Assembly: GCA_902577075.1 (NCBI GenBank)
Contig: CACGXV010000002.1
Coordinates: 326,001-390,000 of the forward strand
From: an uncultured Pelagibacteraceae bacterium
GTDB taxonomy: Bacteria > Pseudomonadota > Alphaproteobacteria > Pelagibacterales > Pelagibacteraceae
Direction: 5' to 3'
DNA: 64,000 bases
In this document: positions 9,017 to 18,787 of the stretch, piece by piece
How the letters are laid out: each line of letters begins with the position of its first letter
Position numbering within the stretch: the stretch's first letter is position 1
Program-made: the position numbers and the translations under genes
The notes under the pieces: generated by a model
Databases searched by the model: none
What the model saw: the letters and a program-made list of their open reading frames with translations, nothing else
What the model was told of the DNA's origin: nothing

Positions 9017-9607
9017 ATGAGTTATAGCTTCGAATACATCGATATAATACTGTTAGCAATGATAGCGGGTTTTATTTTCCTAAGATTAAGAGGTATTTTG
9101 GGCAAAAAAACAGGCTTTGAAGAAAATATTAATTCAAGCTTTCCTCATGAAGAGGTTAAAGAGTCGAAAAGTTCTCCGGTTTTAAATGCTGACACTTTTG
9201 ACGATGCTGCAAAAAAAGATTTCTTAAATGGAGCAAAAATTGCTTATGAAAGCATTGTTACTAGCTTCTCTAAAGGAGATTTAAAATCTATAAAAAATCT
9301 TTTATCTAAAGATGTATACGATCAATTTGACGATGCAATCAAAGATAAAAAGGCAAGAAATGTTACTTCTGATACAACGTTTATTGGTATCAATTCTGCT
9401 GAAATCAAAGAGCATAATCAAAATAAAAATATGCTTGAAGTGACTGTTGAATTTGTAAGTGAAATAATATCTTGCATCAAAGATAAAGATAATAAAGTTG
9501 TATCAGGTGATGCTCAAAAAGTTAAGAAAGTGCTAGATACTTGGAAATTCACAAAAGATAGTAATTCAAAAAATCCAAACTGGTTAATAGTTGACACCCA
9601 GGCATAG
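9017..9607 (+). CDS. Tim44-like (TimA) membrane-anchored protein
   Basis: The protein begins with one membrane anchor (about residues 5-25), followed by a linker and a C-terminal Tim44/MBA1-like domain (GDLKSIKNLLSKDVYDQF, then a VEFVSEI strand and DTWKFTKD). Mitochondrial Tim44 tethers the import motor; the bacterial relatives lie near secB/fxsA in alphaproteobacteria, but their role is not settled. An upstream in-frame TTG at 8975 exists, but the ATG at 9017 (196 aa) directly precedes the membrane anchor and is preferred. Confidence 0.85.
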   Translation: MSYSFEYIDIILLAMIAGFIFLRLRGILGKKTGFEENINSSFPHEEVKESKSSPVLNADTFDDAAKKDFLNGAKIAYESIVTSFSKGDLKSIKNLLSKDVYDQFDDAIKDKKARNVTSDTTFIGINSAEIKEHNQNKNMLEVTVEFVSEIISCIKDKDNKVVSGDAQKVKKVLDTWKFTKDSNSKNPNWLIVDTQA

Positions 9608-10024
9608 TTGATTAAAAAAATATCAGATAAAGATAAACAAGACTGGCAAAACTTTTTAAATAGTTCTGATAAATTAGAAGATAAAGAACAAAAAATTTCT
9701 TTAACTCCCAAAAGATACATCGAGAAATCTATTGATTTACATGGTTATACTTTAGAGGAAGCAAATCAAAAAATTACAACTTATATCGAAGATTGTTTTA
9801 TTAAGGGTGTAAAAAAAATTAATATCATTACAGGAAAAGGCTTAAGATCACAAAATTTAAATGATCCATATCAATCCAATAATTTAAGCATTTTAAAATA
9901 TTCAGTGCCTAATTTTATTAAAAATAATGAAAATTTAATGAGTAAAATTATTAGTATTGATTTTGAAGCTGTTGAAAACCCCTCCGTAGGAAGTTTTGAC
10001 GTCTTTTTAAAAACAAAAAAATAA
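9608..10024 (+). CDS. Smr domain protein
   Basis: The 138 aa protein has a C-terminal Smr domain recognised by SIDLHGYTLEEA and the NIITGKGLRS segment (family: LDLHGxTxxEA and TGxG). Smr domains bind and sometimes cut nucleic acids. The start is TTG right after the Tim44-like gene stop; no ATG fits. In alphaproteobacteria an Smr gene commonly lies near secB, fxsA and hslUV, as here. Its precise role is unknown. Confidence 0.87.
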   Translation: MIKKISDKDKQDWQNFLNSSDKLEDKEQKISLTPKRYIEKSIDLHGYTLEEANQKITTYIEDCFIKGVKKINIITGKGLRSQNLNDPYQSNNLSILKYSVPNFIKNNENLMSKIISIDFEAVENPSVGSFDVFLKTKK

Positions 10025-10027
10025 CGA

Positions 10028-11398
10028 TTACAAAATAAATTTTGAAAGATCCGCGTCTTTAACTAATTCACCAATATTTTTCTTTATGTATTCTGAGTCA
10101 ATGCTAATTTTTTCTCCAGCTCTATCCGTTGCAGTAAAACTTATTTCATCTAAAACTCGTTCAATTATCGTGTGCAATCTTCTAGCACCTATATTTTCGA
10201 CTGTGGTGTTTACTTCACTTGCAATTGTCGCGATTGTATCAATCCCGTCCTCAGTAAACTCTAAATCAACATTTTCTGTTTTTAATAGAGCTTTATATTG
10301 TTTAATCAAACTATTGTCTGGCTCCTTTAAAATTCTTTTAAAATCTTCACTATTCAATGCATCTAGCTCTACTCTTATTGGCAATCTTCCTTGAAGTTCA
10401 GGTAAAAGATCTGATGGTTTAGCTAATTGAAATGCCCCAGATGCTATAAATAATATATGGTCAGTTTTAATAGGACCATATTTTGTACTAACAGTTGTAC
10501 CTTCAATTAAAGGAAGTAAGTCTCTTTGAACACCCTCCCTTGATACGTCTCCACCAACTCTGTCAGTTCTTGCTGAAATTTTGTCGATCTCATCTAAAAA
10601 AACTATACCATTATTTTCAGTTGTGTTTTTTGCAGATTTAATAATTTTATCTTGTTCTATTAATTTATCTGCCTCTTCATTCAATAGTATCTCATGAGAT
10701 TCTTTTACTGACATTTTTTTCTTTTTAGCTTTTTGTCCCATAGATTTTCCAAGCATGTCAGAAATATTTATCATACCAACGTTTGCTCCAGGCATTCCAG
10801 GAATTTCAAAAGATGGCATTCCTCCGCCACTTTCATTAACAGCTATTTCTATTTCGTTGTCATCTAAGTCGCCGTCCCTTAATCTCTTTCTAAAGCTTTC
10901 TCTTGTAGCAACACTTGCTTTACTCCCAACAATTGCGTCAAGAACTCTATCCTCTGCTAATTTTTGAGCTTTTGCATGAACCTCTTTTCTTTTTTTTACT
11001 TTTTCCATCGCAATAGCTATTTCAAGAAGATCTCTTATAATTTGTTCTACATCTCTACCAACATAACCTACTTCAGTAAATCTGGTTGCTTCAACTTTTA
11101 CAAATGGTGCCTCAGCTAACTTTGATAATCTTCTAGATATTTCAGTTTTACCGACACCCGTTGGCCCCATCATTAAGATGTTTTTTGGAAGAACCTCATC
11201 TTTCATATCTCCTTCCAAAGCTTGTCTTCTCCATCTATTTCTCAAAGCAATTGCAACTGCTCTTTTTGCATTATTTTGCCCAACAACAAACCTGTCTAAT
11301 TCAGAAACTATTTCTCTTGGAGATAATGAATTTTGGATGTTGCTATTTTCTTTTTTTACTTTTGCATTAGGTAATGTTGTTACGTTTGATTTTTCCAT
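10028..11398 (-). CDS. hslU: ATP-dependent protease ATPase subunit HslU (ClpY)
   Basis: HslU is the AAA+ unfoldase that feeds substrates to the HslV peptidase. It shows the N-terminal [16 protein letters not shown], Walker [10 protein letters not shown], the I-domain with an [10 protein letters not shown] stretch, Walker B VFLDEID, and ends in LSKFIL, the C-terminal tail that inserts into HslV. An in-frame TTG start upstream (11413) overlaps hslV; the ATG at 11398, one base after the hslV stop, is preferred. Confidence 0.97.
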   Translation of the reverse strand: MEKSNVTTLPNAKVKKENSNIQNSLSPREIVSELDRFVVGQNNAKRAVAIALRNRWRRQALEGDMKDEVLPKNILMMGPTGVGKTEISRRLSKLAEAPFVKVEATRFTEVGYVGRDVEQIIRDLLEIAIAMEKVKKRKEVHAKAQKLAEDRVLDAIVGSKASVATRESFRKRLRDGDLDDNEIEIAVNESGGGMPSFEIPGMPGANVGMINISDMLGKSMGQKAKKKKMSVKESHEILLNEEADKLIEQDKIIKSAKNTTENNGIVFLDEIDKISARTDRVGGDVSREGVQRDLLPLIEGTTVSTKYGPIKTDHILFIASGAFQLAKPSDLLPELQGRLPIRVELDALNSEDFKRILKEPDNSLIKQYKALLKTENVDLEFTEDGIDTIATIASEVNTTVENIGARRLHTIIERVLDEISFTATDRAGEKISIDSEYIKKNIGELVKDADLSKFIL

Positions 11399-11399
11399 A

Positions 11400-11915
11400 T
11401 CAAATTTTCTCAATATTTAAATTATCATTTGTGAAAACACATATTTCGGATGCAACTTTAATGGCTTTTTTTGCAACTTCTTCAGCTGATAAATCAGTAT
11501 CCATAAGAACTTTTGCTGATGCTAATGCATAATTTCCACCTGATCCTATTCCAATAACATCACCTTCCGGCTCTAAAACATCTCCGGTTCCAGAAATAAT
11601 AAAACTATTTTCTTTATCACCAACAGCCATTAAGGCTTCTAATCTTCTTAAATATTTATCGGTTCGCCAATCTTTAGCTAATTCAACAGCAGCTCTTGCT
11701 AAATTTCCAGCATGTTTTTCTAATTTTGACTCTAATCTCTCAAACAAAGTTAATGCATCTGCAGTAGATCCAGCAAATCCTGCGATCACATTTCTTTTCT
11801 CAATCTTACGAACTTTGTTTGCAGTTTTCTTAATAACAGTGTTTCCCATACTAACTTGGCCATCACCTGCAACTACTACTTCATTGTTTTTTCTTACTAA
11901 AACTATTGTTGTCAT
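11400..11915 (-). CDS. hslV: ATP-dependent protease peptidase subunit HslV (ClpQ)
   Basis: HslV is the proteasome-like peptidase of the HslUV complex. The 171 aa protein starts MTT, so after methionine removal the N-terminal threonine nucleophile is exposed. It has the [13 protein letters not shown] segment with the conserved Gly-Asp-Gly and lysine, and the [11 protein letters not shown] stretch near the end. It is first in hslV-hslU and divergent from hisB across 91 bp, which must hold both promoters. Confidence 0.97.
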   Translation of the reverse strand: MTTIVLVRKNNEVVVAGDGQVSMGNTVIKKTANKVRKIEKRNVIAGFAGSTADALTLFERLESKLEKHAGNLARAAVELAKDWRTDKYLRRLEALMAVGDKENSFIISGTGDVLEPEGDVIGIGSGGNYALASAKVLMDTDLSAEEVAKKAIKVASEICVFTNDNLNIEKI

Positions 11916-12006
11916 GGAATATAGATGGATACTAAATTTAATAGTTCAAGACCAAGTCCAGAATTATTGCCATAATTGAATAATAGATATATACCTTTTT
12001 AAGATT

Positions 12007-12597
12007 ATGAAACGTAAAGCCAAAATAAGTAGAAAAACAAAAGAGACTAACATCAGTGTTGATTTAAATATTGATGGTAAGGGTAAGTACAAAGTTGACA
12101 CAGGTATAGGATTTTTAGATCATATGCTTGAACAACTATCAAAACACTCTTCGATGGATATGAATATTAAAGCTAAAGGTGATACTCATATTGATCTTCA
12201 CCACACAACTGAAGATACAGGAATTGCAATTGGTGAATGTTTGAAAAAAGCATCTAAAAAATTTGTTGGCATTAAAAGATATGCGCATGCAATGATACCT
12301 ATGGATGAAACATTAACAAGAGTTGCAATTGACGTTTCAAATAGACCTTATTTAATTTGGAAAGTAAAACTAAAAGTTGAAAAATTAGGCGAGATGGACA
12401 CAGAGCTATTTAAAGAATGGTTCCAAGCATTCTCACAAGCTGCAGGAATTACTTTGCACATTGAAAATATTTACGGTGACAACAGTCACCACATAATCGA
12501 ATCTTGTTTTAAAGGATTAGCTAGATCATTACGAGCTGCTTTAGAAATGGATCCGAGAAATAAAACTACAATACCTTCTACAAAAGGTTCTTTATAA
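12007..12597 (+). CDS. hisB: Imidazoleglycerol-phosphate dehydratase
   Basis: HisB dehydrates imidazole-glycerol phosphate to imidazole-acetol phosphate. The 196 aa protein is the monofunctional form, without a phosphatase domain. It has the metal-binding [20 protein letters not shown] and DNSHHIIES motifs. It opens the his operon hisB-hisH-FkbM-hisA-hisF-hisE. A TTGCCA (11967-11972) with TATACC 17 bases later (11990-11995) is a possible promoter 11 bases before the ATG. Confidence 0.98.
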   Translation: MKRKAKISRKTKETNISVDLNIDGKGKYKVDTGIGFLDHMLEQLSKHSSMDMNIKAKGDTHIDLHHTTEDTGIAIGECLKKASKKFVGIKRYAHAMIPMDETLTRVAIDVSNRPYLIWKVKLKVEKLGEMDTELFKEWFQAFSQAAGITLHIENIYGDNSHHIIESCFKGLARSLRAALEMDPRNKTTIPSTKGSL

Positions 12598-12602
12598 ATT
12601 TA

Positions 12603-13229
12603 ATGAATGTCACAATTGTTGACTACAATTCAGGAAATATAAGTTCTGTAATAAATTCGTTTAAAGAAGTTGCAAAAGATAAAATAAAAATTGAAGTAAC
12701 ATCGAATCTTGAAACCATAAAAATTAGCGATAAAGTTGTATTACCAGGACAAGGATCTTTCAAAAGCTGTATTGATGGACTTAATAGCATTAATGGTTTG
12801 ATTGATACATTGAATGAATTTGCAATAGAACATAAAAAACCACTGCTGGGGATATGTGTAGGCTTGCAAATGTTTGCAGATTTTGGTTATGAGGAAGTAA
12901 AAACTAAGGGTTTAGGATGGATCTCAGGTAAAGTATCCAAAATTGATAACCAAGACGGTAAATTTAAGCTTCCACACATTGGTTGGAATGAAATTAATAT
13001 AAAAAAAAATAGTGAGATTTTTAAAGGTATAGAAAATAATTCTCACATGTACTTTGTTCACAGTTATGAATTTGTGCCAGAGGATAAAGCAGTTATTACA
13101 GCAACAACTGATTACTCATCTAATATTGTTTGTGCTGTAGAACGAGATAATGTATTTGGTACCCAATTTCACCCTGAAAAAAGTGATAAAATTGGACTGA
13201 AAATTATTGATAATTTCATAAAAATATAA
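12603..13229 (+). CDS. hisH: Imidazole glycerol phosphate synthase, glutaminase subunit
   Basis: HisH hydrolyses glutamine and passes ammonia to HisF. The 208 aa class I amidotransferase shows VDYNSGNISSV at the start, the nucleophile cysteine in GICVGLQMF and the catalytic histidine and glutamate in FGTQFHPEKS. It follows hisB by 5 bp. In most alphaproteobacteria hisA comes next; here a methyltransferase gene lies in between. Confidence 0.98.
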   Translation: MNVTIVDYNSGNISSVINSFKEVAKDKIKIEVTSNLETIKISDKVVLPGQGSFKSCIDGLNSINGLIDTLNEFAIEHKKPLLGICVGLQMFADFGYEEVKTKGLGWISGKVSKIDNQDGKFKLPHIGWNEINIKKNSEIFKGIENNSHMYFVHSYEFVPEDKAVITATTDYSSNIVCAVERDNVFGTQFHPEKSDKIGLKIIDNFIKI

Positions 13230-13250
13230 TTATGTATTTTTTTAGTTGAA

Positions 13251-14036
13251 ATGATTAGATTTCTATTAAAATTACCTATTTTTAAAAGAATAATTCCCTC
13301 ACTAAGTACTAAATTCTACAAATTTTTTAAAAAAAATAGAAACTACTTTAAAGTTAAAAATATAAATTTTTATTTAGATTTTCTAGATCCAATTGATAGG
13401 CATATGATTTTATATCAAGAATATGAAAGTGACCAAGTTTCTTTTTTAGAAGAGAAAATGAGTCAAAATTCATTTGCATATTTTTTAGATATTGGATCAA
13501 ACTCAGGCTATTACTCCTTTTATTTTGCAGATAAATTTAAAAATATAAAGATAAAGGCATTTGAACCTAACTCAGATCCATATAATAAATTTAAAAAAAC
13601 GTTAGAAAAAAACTTTTTTAGTAATATTGAGGTGTTTAACTTTGGTCTGTCTGATACTGATCATAAAACTCAAGTTAGAGCTATGATTAAAGATGGATAC
13701 ACTCACTCAAATACTGCAATAGTATATTCAGGCGGTAAGTTTGAAGATAAAGATTTTGAAATAAAAGATGCATACTTCAAGGTTGGAGATGATATTTTTT
13801 CTTTTAAAAATCAGATGATATCTATTAAAATTGATGTAGAAGGACATGAGATCTATACATTAAGAGGCTTAATAAATAATCTTAAGGATAATAAGTGTTT
13901 ACTATTAATTGAAATTCCTGATCCAAATTATGATGAAGTTGATAATTTTTTAAACATGATTCAATATAAAAAAATTTTTAAATCTGAACAAAGATCAGAC
14001 TATATTTATACAAATATTAAAACATTTAATGGATGA
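13251..14036 (+). CDS. FkbM family methyltransferase inside the his operon
   Basis: This 261 aa SAM-dependent methyltransferase has the SAM-binding FLDIGSNSGYYS loop near residue 78, an IKAFEPN acidic strand and the FkbM hallmark IKIDVEGHE followed by a LIEI strand. FkbM proteins O-methylate sugars and other small molecules, often on surface polysaccharides. It lies 21 bp after hisH and 3 bp before hisA, and has no evident role in histidine synthesis. Its codon use is similarly AT-rich to its neighbours but slightly more extreme. Substrate unknown. Confidence 0.88.
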   Translation: MIRFLLKLPIFKRIIPSLSTKFYKFFKKNRNYFKVKNINFYLDFLDPIDRHMILYQEYESDQVSFLEEKMSQNSFAYFLDIGSNSGYYSFYFADKFKNIKIKAFEPNSDPYNKFKKTLEKNFFSNIEVFNFGLSDTDHKTQVRAMIKDGYTHSNTAIVYSGGKFEDKDFEIKDAYFKVGDDIFSFKNQMISIKIDVEGHEIYTLRGLINNLKDNKCLLLIEIPDPNYDEVDNFLNMIQYKKIFKSEQRSDYIYTNIKTFNG

Positions 14037-14039
14037 TAA

Positions 14040-14765
14040 GTGAAAATATTTCCAGCTATAGATATTAAAGATAAGAAGTGTGTTAGGTTAGTCAAAGGAG
14101 ACTTTGATAATAAAACTGAATATGACATGTCTCCAGTGGAACAAGCTGAAAAGTATAAAGAACACGGATTTGAAAATTTACACGTAGTCGATTTGGATGG
14201 AGCATTAACAGGAGAGACTGTAAATATTGATATAATTGAGAAAATTGTTAGTAAATTTGATCTTAAAATTGAAATAGGTGGTGGTATAAGAAATTTCGAA
14301 AGTATTCAAAAATATATTGATACTGGTGTTGAAAAAGTAATTTTAGGAAGTGCTGCAATAAAAGATAAAAATTTTTTAAAGAAAGCATGTCAAAAATTTC
14401 CAGAAAAAATTGCTTTAGGGCTAGATGCTAAAGATGGTTATTTATCTGTTTCTGGTTGGAAAGAAAATTCTAATTTAAAAACTTTGGATTTTTTAAAGGA
14501 TGTAAATGATTATGGAGCTAGCAGATTAATTTATACAGATATTAATAGAGATGGCATGAAGCTAAGCCCAAACTTTGATGAAACAGAAAATGTAGCTAAT
14601 AATTCAAATTGTCCAATTATAATTTCAGGAGGTGTTTCATCAATAAATGATATTAGAAAAGCAAGAGAAATAGGAAATAAAAATATCGAAGGAATTATTA
14701 TTGGTAAAGCTATATATGATGGTGATATTAAATTAGAGGAGCTTGCAAAAGAAATATATGCTTAA
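14040..14765 (+). CDS. hisA: ProFAR isomerase
   Basis: HisA opens the ribose of ProFAR to give PRFAR. The 241 aa (beta-alpha)8 barrel begins [18 protein letters not shown], with the catalytic aspartate in AIDI, has [14 protein letters not shown] and YTDINRDGM with the second catalytic aspartate. It starts with GTG at 14040, just after the FkbM gene, because the barrel's first strand begins there. hisF overlaps its end by 8 bp. Confidence 0.97.
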   Translation: MKIFPAIDIKDKKCVRLVKGDFDNKTEYDMSPVEQAEKYKEHGFENLHVVDLDGALTGETVNIDIIEKIVSKFDLKIEIGGGIRNFESIQKYIDTGVEKVILGSAAIKDKNFLKKACQKFPEKIALGLDAKDGYLSVSGWKENSNLKTLDFLKDVNDYGASRLIYTDINRDGMKLSPNFDETENVANNSNCPIIISGGVSSINDIRKAREIGNKNIEGIIIGKAIYDGDIKLEELAKEIYA

Positions 14766-15513
14766 GAATAGAATAATACCCTGCTTAGACGTTAAAAATG
14801 GAAGAGTTGTAAAAGGTATAAACTTTGTTGATTTACAAGATGCAGGTGACCCAGTGGAGCAAGCAAAAATTTATAGTGATGGTGGTGCAGATGAAATTTG
14901 TTTTTTAGACATTACTGCTTCGAATGAAAATAGAGATACAATTTACGAAGTAGTGGAAGATACTTCTAAAAAATGTTTTGTACCTTTAACAGTTGGTGGT
15001 GGAGTTAGAAGTATAGAAGATATTAGTAAACTTTTAAACTGTGGAGCTGACAAAGTTTCAATTAATACTGCTGCTGTTCAAAATGCTGATGTTGTGGTTC
15101 AAAGTTCAAAAAAATTTGGATCACAATGTATTGTTGTTGCAATAGATGCAAAAAAAAATGAGGATAAATGGGAAGTTTTTACTCATGGTGGCCGAAATAA
15201 CACAGGAATTGATGCATTAGAATTTGCCAAAAAAATGGAAGATAGCGGTGCAGGTGAGTTATTGGTTACATCGATGGATCGAGACGGGACTCAGCTAGGC
15301 TATGATATTGATTTAATGTCAAAAATTTCCTCTATGGTAAATATACCCACAATAGCATCAGGTGGTGTTGGAGATCTTGATCACTTAGTTGATGGCATCA
15401 AATTAGGTAATGCTAGCGCAGTTTTAGCAGCATCCATATTTCATTATGGGAAATATTCTGTGAAAGAAGCTAAAGAATATCTGGACTCAAAAGGTATACC
15501 TGTTAGGATTTGA
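14758..15513 (+). CDS. hisF: Imidazole glycerol phosphate synthase, cyclase subunit
   Basis: HisF forms imidazole-glycerol phosphate and AICAR from PRFAR with ammonia from HisH. The barrel starts [16 protein letters not shown] with the first catalytic aspartate, and has VGGGVRS and TSMDRDGT with the second. The preferred start is the ATG at 14758 (251 aa, starting MLKNRIIPC) which overlaps hisA by 8 bp; an in-frame TTG lies 15 bases upstream. The AICAR released feeds the purine enzyme PurH encoded at 29459-31003. Confidence 0.97.
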   Translation: MLKNRIIPCLDVKNGRVVKGINFVDLQDAGDPVEQAKIYSDGGADEICFLDITASNENRDTIYEVVEDTSKKCFVPLTVGGGVRSIEDISKLLNCGADKVSINTAAVQNADVVVQSSKKFGSQCIVVAIDAKKNEDKWEVFTHGGRNNTGIDALEFAKKMEDSGAGELLVTSMDRDGTQLGYDIDLMSKISSMVNIPTIASGGVGDLDHLVDGIKLGNASAVLAASIFHYGKYSVKEAKEYLDSKGIPVRI

Positions 15514-15514
15514 G

Positions 15515-15787
15515 ATGCTAAATACTCTAGAAAGTCTATTCAATCTTGCTCGAGAGAGAAAATCCTCACCGGTTGAAGGTTCTTATACCAATAAACTTTT
15601 AAGTGACAAATCTTTAAGTAAAGCAAAAGTGCTTGAAGAAATAAATGAACTCATCGAGGCAGTTGAACAAGACTCAAATAAAATTCATGAGGCAGCTGAT
15701 GTATTTTATCATTTAATAATGTATCTTGAGGCAAATAACATAAAAATTGAAGATGTAATGAGTGAACTAGATAAAAGAAAAAAATGA
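15515..15787 (+). CDS. hisE: Phosphoribosyl-ATP pyrophosphatase
   Basis: HisE cleaves PR-ATP to PR-AMP, the second step of histidine synthesis. The 90 aa MazG-fold protein has the helix motif VLEEINELIEAV with metal-binding glutamates and the EAADVFYHLIMYL helix. It is a stand-alone HisE (no HisI domain). It sits 1 bp after hisF and its stop overlaps the start of the malyl-CoA lyase gene by 4 bp. Confidence 0.95.
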   Translation: MLNTLESLFNLARERKSSPVEGSYTNKLLSDKSLSKAKVLEEINELIEAVEQDSNKIHEAADVFYHLIMYLEANNIKIEDVMSELDKRKK

Positions 15788-16722
15788 GCCATAAGTTTTA
15801 TAAACCTGCTAGATCAAGATTACAAAGAAGTGAACTAGCTGTACCAGGGTCTTCACAGAAAATGTTTGAGAAAGCTATGAATTCTTCTGCTGATTATGTT
15901 TTTCTTGATTTAGAAGATGCTGTATCACCTAATGATAAAATTTCAGCTCGAGCAAATGTTATTAAAGCTCTAAACGAAATGAACTGGAAAGAAAATGGTA
16001 AAACTATTTCTGTCAGAATAAATAGTTTAGATACTCATTATATGTATTCTGATTTAATTGAAATAGTTGAGCGCGCTGGAGAAAATGTAGATACGATTTT
16101 GGTTCCAAAAGCAGGAACAGCAAGCGATGTTTATATGGTTGATTGTTTATTAACTCAAATTGAAACAAATAAAAAATTAAAAAATAAAATTGGAATTGAA
16201 TGTTTAATTGAAACTGCATTAGGGATGTCAAATATAAAAGAAATTGCAACGTCTAGTGAAAGACTCGAGGCATTGCATTTTGGTGTTGCAGATTATGCAG
16301 CAAGTTTGAGAGCAAGAACAACTGTCATAGGTGGTCTTAATGAAAATTATCCTGGTGATCAATGGCACCATGGGTTATCAGAATTAGTAATGACTTGTAG
16401 AGCTTATGGCCTTAGAGCAATTGATGGACCATTTGGAGACTTTAATGATCCAGACGCCTATACTGCTGCTGCTAAAAGAGGAGCTGCAATTGGCATTGAA
16501 GGTAAATGGGCTATACATCCATCTCAAATTGAGCTTGCAAATAAAGTATTTTCTCCTCCTGAGGCAGAGGTTACTAAGGCTAAAAGGATCCTAGAAGAGC
16601 TAGAAAAGGCTGCAAATGAAGGGAAAGGAGCTGCGCAGCTTGATGGCAGGATGATTGATGCTGCTTCAGCTAGAATGGCTGAAAATATTGTAAACATCGA
16701 TAAGTTAATCCATAATAAATAA
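15784..16722 (+). CDS. mcl: L-malyl-CoA / beta-methylmalyl-CoA lyase (CitE-like)
   Basis: The protein reversibly splits malyl-CoA into acetyl-CoA and glyoxylate. The 312 aa TIM barrel has RSELAVPGS (CoA binding), FLDLEDAVSP (metal-binding acid residues), RINSLDT, ECLIET with the metal glutamate, and HPSQIE near the end. The two genes that follow are malate-CoA ligase subunits, which fixes the call on malyl-CoA rather than citrate lyase. Overlap with hisE by 4 bp puts it in the same transcript as the his genes. Activity on methylmalyl-CoA cannot be judged from sequence. Confidence 0.88.
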   Translation: MSHKFYKPARSRLQRSELAVPGSSQKMFEKAMNSSADYVFLDLEDAVSPNDKISARANVIKALNEMNWKENGKTISVRINSLDTHYMYSDLIEIVERAGENVDTILVPKAGTASDVYMVDCLLTQIETNKKLKNKIGIECLIETALGMSNIKEIATSSERLEALHFGVADYAASLRARTTVIGGLNENYPGDQWHHGLSELVMTCRAYGLRAIDGPFGDFNDPDAYTAAAKRGAAIGIEGKWAIHPSQIELANKVFSPPEAEVTKAKRILEELEKAANEGKGAAQLDGRMIDAASARMAENIVNIDKLIHNK

Positions 16723-16730
16723 TTAAAATT

Positions 16731-17894
16731 ATGGATATTCACGAATACCAAGCAAAAAAAATACTTTCAGATTTTGGGGTTACAATTCCAAGAGGTGGAA
16801 TTGTGTATAGTCCAGAAAATGCTGAGAATAAAGCAAGAGAGATTGGTGGATCAAGATGGGTAGTTAAAGCACAAATTCATTCTGGCGCAAGGGGAAAAGC
16901 TGGTGGAATAATTATTTGTGATTCTCCTTTAGAAGTTGCCCAAGCGACGGACAAATTATTAGGAAAAAAATTAGTTACAAATCAAACAGGACCTGAAGGT
17001 AAAATAGCAAATAGAATTTATATTGAAGAAGCAACAGATATAGAGCGAGAATTATACCTTGGTTTAGTTTTTGATAGAAGTTCAGAAAGTATTATGGTTG
17101 TTGCGTCAACAGAAGGTGGTATGAGTGTCGAGGAAATTTCAAAAGAAAAACCAGAAACTATTATAAGATCAAAAATTGAAGTTGCAGTTGGAATGCAAAG
17201 TTTCCAAGCTAGAGAATTAGCATTTGGTTTAGGAATAGAATCTGATTTAATTAGAAGAGCATCGGATACAATTATTGGATGCTATAAAGCATTTAGTGAG
17301 CTAGATGCAACAATGGTGGAGGTAAATCCGTTAGTAATATCAAAACAAAAACAAATTTTAGCTTTGGATTGTAAAATGAGTTTTGACAACAATGCGATGT
17401 TTAGACGTAGTCAAGTTTCAGAGCTAAGAGATAAAACACAAGAAGATGCAAAAGAGGTTTTTGCATCAGATAGAGGTTTGAACTATGTAAGTTTGGATGG
17501 AAATATTGGTAATATTATAAATGGTGCTGGCTTAGCAATGGCTTCGATGGACATGATAAAACTAGCTGGAGGAAGTCCTGCAAATTTTTTAGATGTAGGA
17601 GGTGGAGCAACACCTGAAAAAATAGTCAAGGCATTTAAATTAGTTACGATGGATGAAAAAGTAAAAGTAATATTGGTAAATATTTTTGCTGGTATAAACA
17701 GATGTGATTGGGTTGCAGAGGGAATAGTAGAAGCCTTAAAAAAAATCGAAGTTAATGTTCCATTAGTTATTCGGTTGGCAGGGACAAACGTTGAAAAAGG
17801 TAATCAAATTTTAAAAGAGAGTAAAATAAATTATATAGAGGCAAACACGCTTGAGGATGCAGCAAATAAAGCGGTTGCGGCTCTCAATAAATAA
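16731..17894 (+). CDS. mtkA: Malate-CoA ligase (malate thiokinase) beta subunit
   Basis: Together with MtkB it makes malyl-CoA from malate, CoA and ATP. The 387 aa protein has the ATP-grasp region (MDIHEYQAKKIL, then VVKAQIHSGARGKAGG) and the C-terminal ligase domain NIFAGINRCDWVAEG. The latter ends NRCDWVAEG instead of the MRCDxIAxG of succinyl-CoA synthetase, and the protein has the EGGMSVEEI segment; both match methylotroph MtkA as I recall it. The mcl gene 8 bp upstream supports malate over succinate. Confidence 0.85.
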   Translation: MDIHEYQAKKILSDFGVTIPRGGIVYSPENAENKAREIGGSRWVVKAQIHSGARGKAGGIIICDSPLEVAQATDKLLGKKLVTNQTGPEGKIANRIYIEEATDIERELYLGLVFDRSSESIMVVASTEGGMSVEEISKEKPETIIRSKIEVAVGMQSFQARELAFGLGIESDLIRRASDTIIGCYKAFSELDATMVEVNPLVISKQKQILALDCKMSFDNNAMFRRSQVSELRDKTQEDAKEVFASDRGLNYVSLDGNIGNIINGAGLAMASMDMIKLAGGSPANFLDVGGGATPEKIVKAFKLVTMDEKVKVILVNIFAGINRCDWVAEGIVEALKKIEVNVPLVIRLAGTNVEKGNQILKESKINYIEANTLEDAANKAVAALNK

Positions 17895-17897
17895 ATC

Positions 17898-18785
17898 ATG
17901 ACAGTATTAATAGACAAAAACAGCAAGATAATTATTCAAGGTTTTACAGGTAAAATGGGCACTTTTCATGCTGATGAGATGATAAAGTATGGTTCTAATG
18001 TTGTAGGTGGAGTTACTCCAGGAAAAGGTGGCTCTAAGCACCTAAATTTGCCGGTGTTTAATACAGTTAAAGATGCAGTTAGCGAAACTGGTGCTGATGC
18101 ATCAATTTTATTTGTGCCGCCAGCTTTTGCAGCAGACTCTGCAATGGAGGCTGCAGATGCAGGAATTAAAACATGTGTTGCAATTGTTGATGGAATACCT
18201 TCCCACGACATGATTAGAATAAAAAGATATATGAGAAGATATACCAAAAGTTCTAAAATGACTTTGGTTGGACCCAATTGTGCAGGAATTATTAGTCCAG
18301 GAAAATCAATGTTGGGAATAATGCCAGGACACATTTACAAAGAAGGAAGGATTGGAATAATAAGTAGGTCAGGAACATTGGGTTATGAAGCTGCTCAACA
18401 ACTTAAAAATTTAAGCATAGGGGTTTCAACAAGTGTTGGTATTGGAGGAGATCCAATTAATGGAAGTTCATTTAGAGATATTATCGAAAAATTTGAGACT
18501 GATGATGAGACAGATGCAATATTAATGATTGGTGAAATAGGTGGTCCGCAAGAGGTAGCAGCAGGAGAATTTGCAAAAGAAAATATGAAAAAACCAGTTA
18601 TAGCCTATATCGCTGGTTTGACAGCTCCTAAAGGAAGAGTAATGGGTCATGCAGGGGCAATAGTTTCAGCCTATGGAGAAAGTGCAATTGAAAAAGTTGA
18701 AATTTTAAAAGAGTGTGGAATTACAATTTCTAAAAATCCATCTGTCATGGGTGATACAGTAAAAGCAGTTTTAGAAAAAATATAA
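17898..18785 (+). CDS. mtkB: Malate-CoA ligase (malate thiokinase) alpha subunit
   Basis: The alpha subunit binds CoA and carries the phosphohistidine. The 295 aa protein has IIIQGFTGKMGTFHA, GGVTPGKGG, the VGPNCAGIISPG segment, SRSGTLGYEA, and GHAGAIVS with the active-site histidine. Succinyl-CoA synthetase would have GPNCPGxI; the alanine in place of proline matches MtkB. It follows mtkA by 3 bp. A succinyl-CoA synthetase role is the main alternative. Confidence 0.85.
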   Translation: MTVLIDKNSKIIIQGFTGKMGTFHADEMIKYGSNVVGGVTPGKGGSKHLNLPVFNTVKDAVSETGADASILFVPPAFAADSAMEAADAGIKTCVAIVDGIPSHDMIRIKRYMRRYTKSSKMTLVGPNCAGIISPGKSMLGIMPGHIYKEGRIGIISRSGTLGYEAAQQLKNLSIGVSTSVGIGGDPINGSSFRDIIEKFETDDETDAILMIGEIGGPQEVAAGEFAKENMKKPVIAYIAGLTAPKGRVMGHAGAIVSAYGESAIEKVEILKECGITISKNPSVMGDTVKAVLEKI

Positions 18786-18787
18786 TT

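Noticed and set aside
9850-9900. Possible interruption in the Smr gene because of its long Asn/Ser-rich stretch
   Set aside because: The frame is continuous through the domain to the stop at 10024; the stretch is only an insertion between the two motifs.
15784-16722. Citrate lyase beta subunit as the call for the CitE-like gene
   Set aside because: No citrate lyase alpha or gamma genes are adjacent; malate-CoA ligase subunits follow, which fits malyl-CoA lyase.
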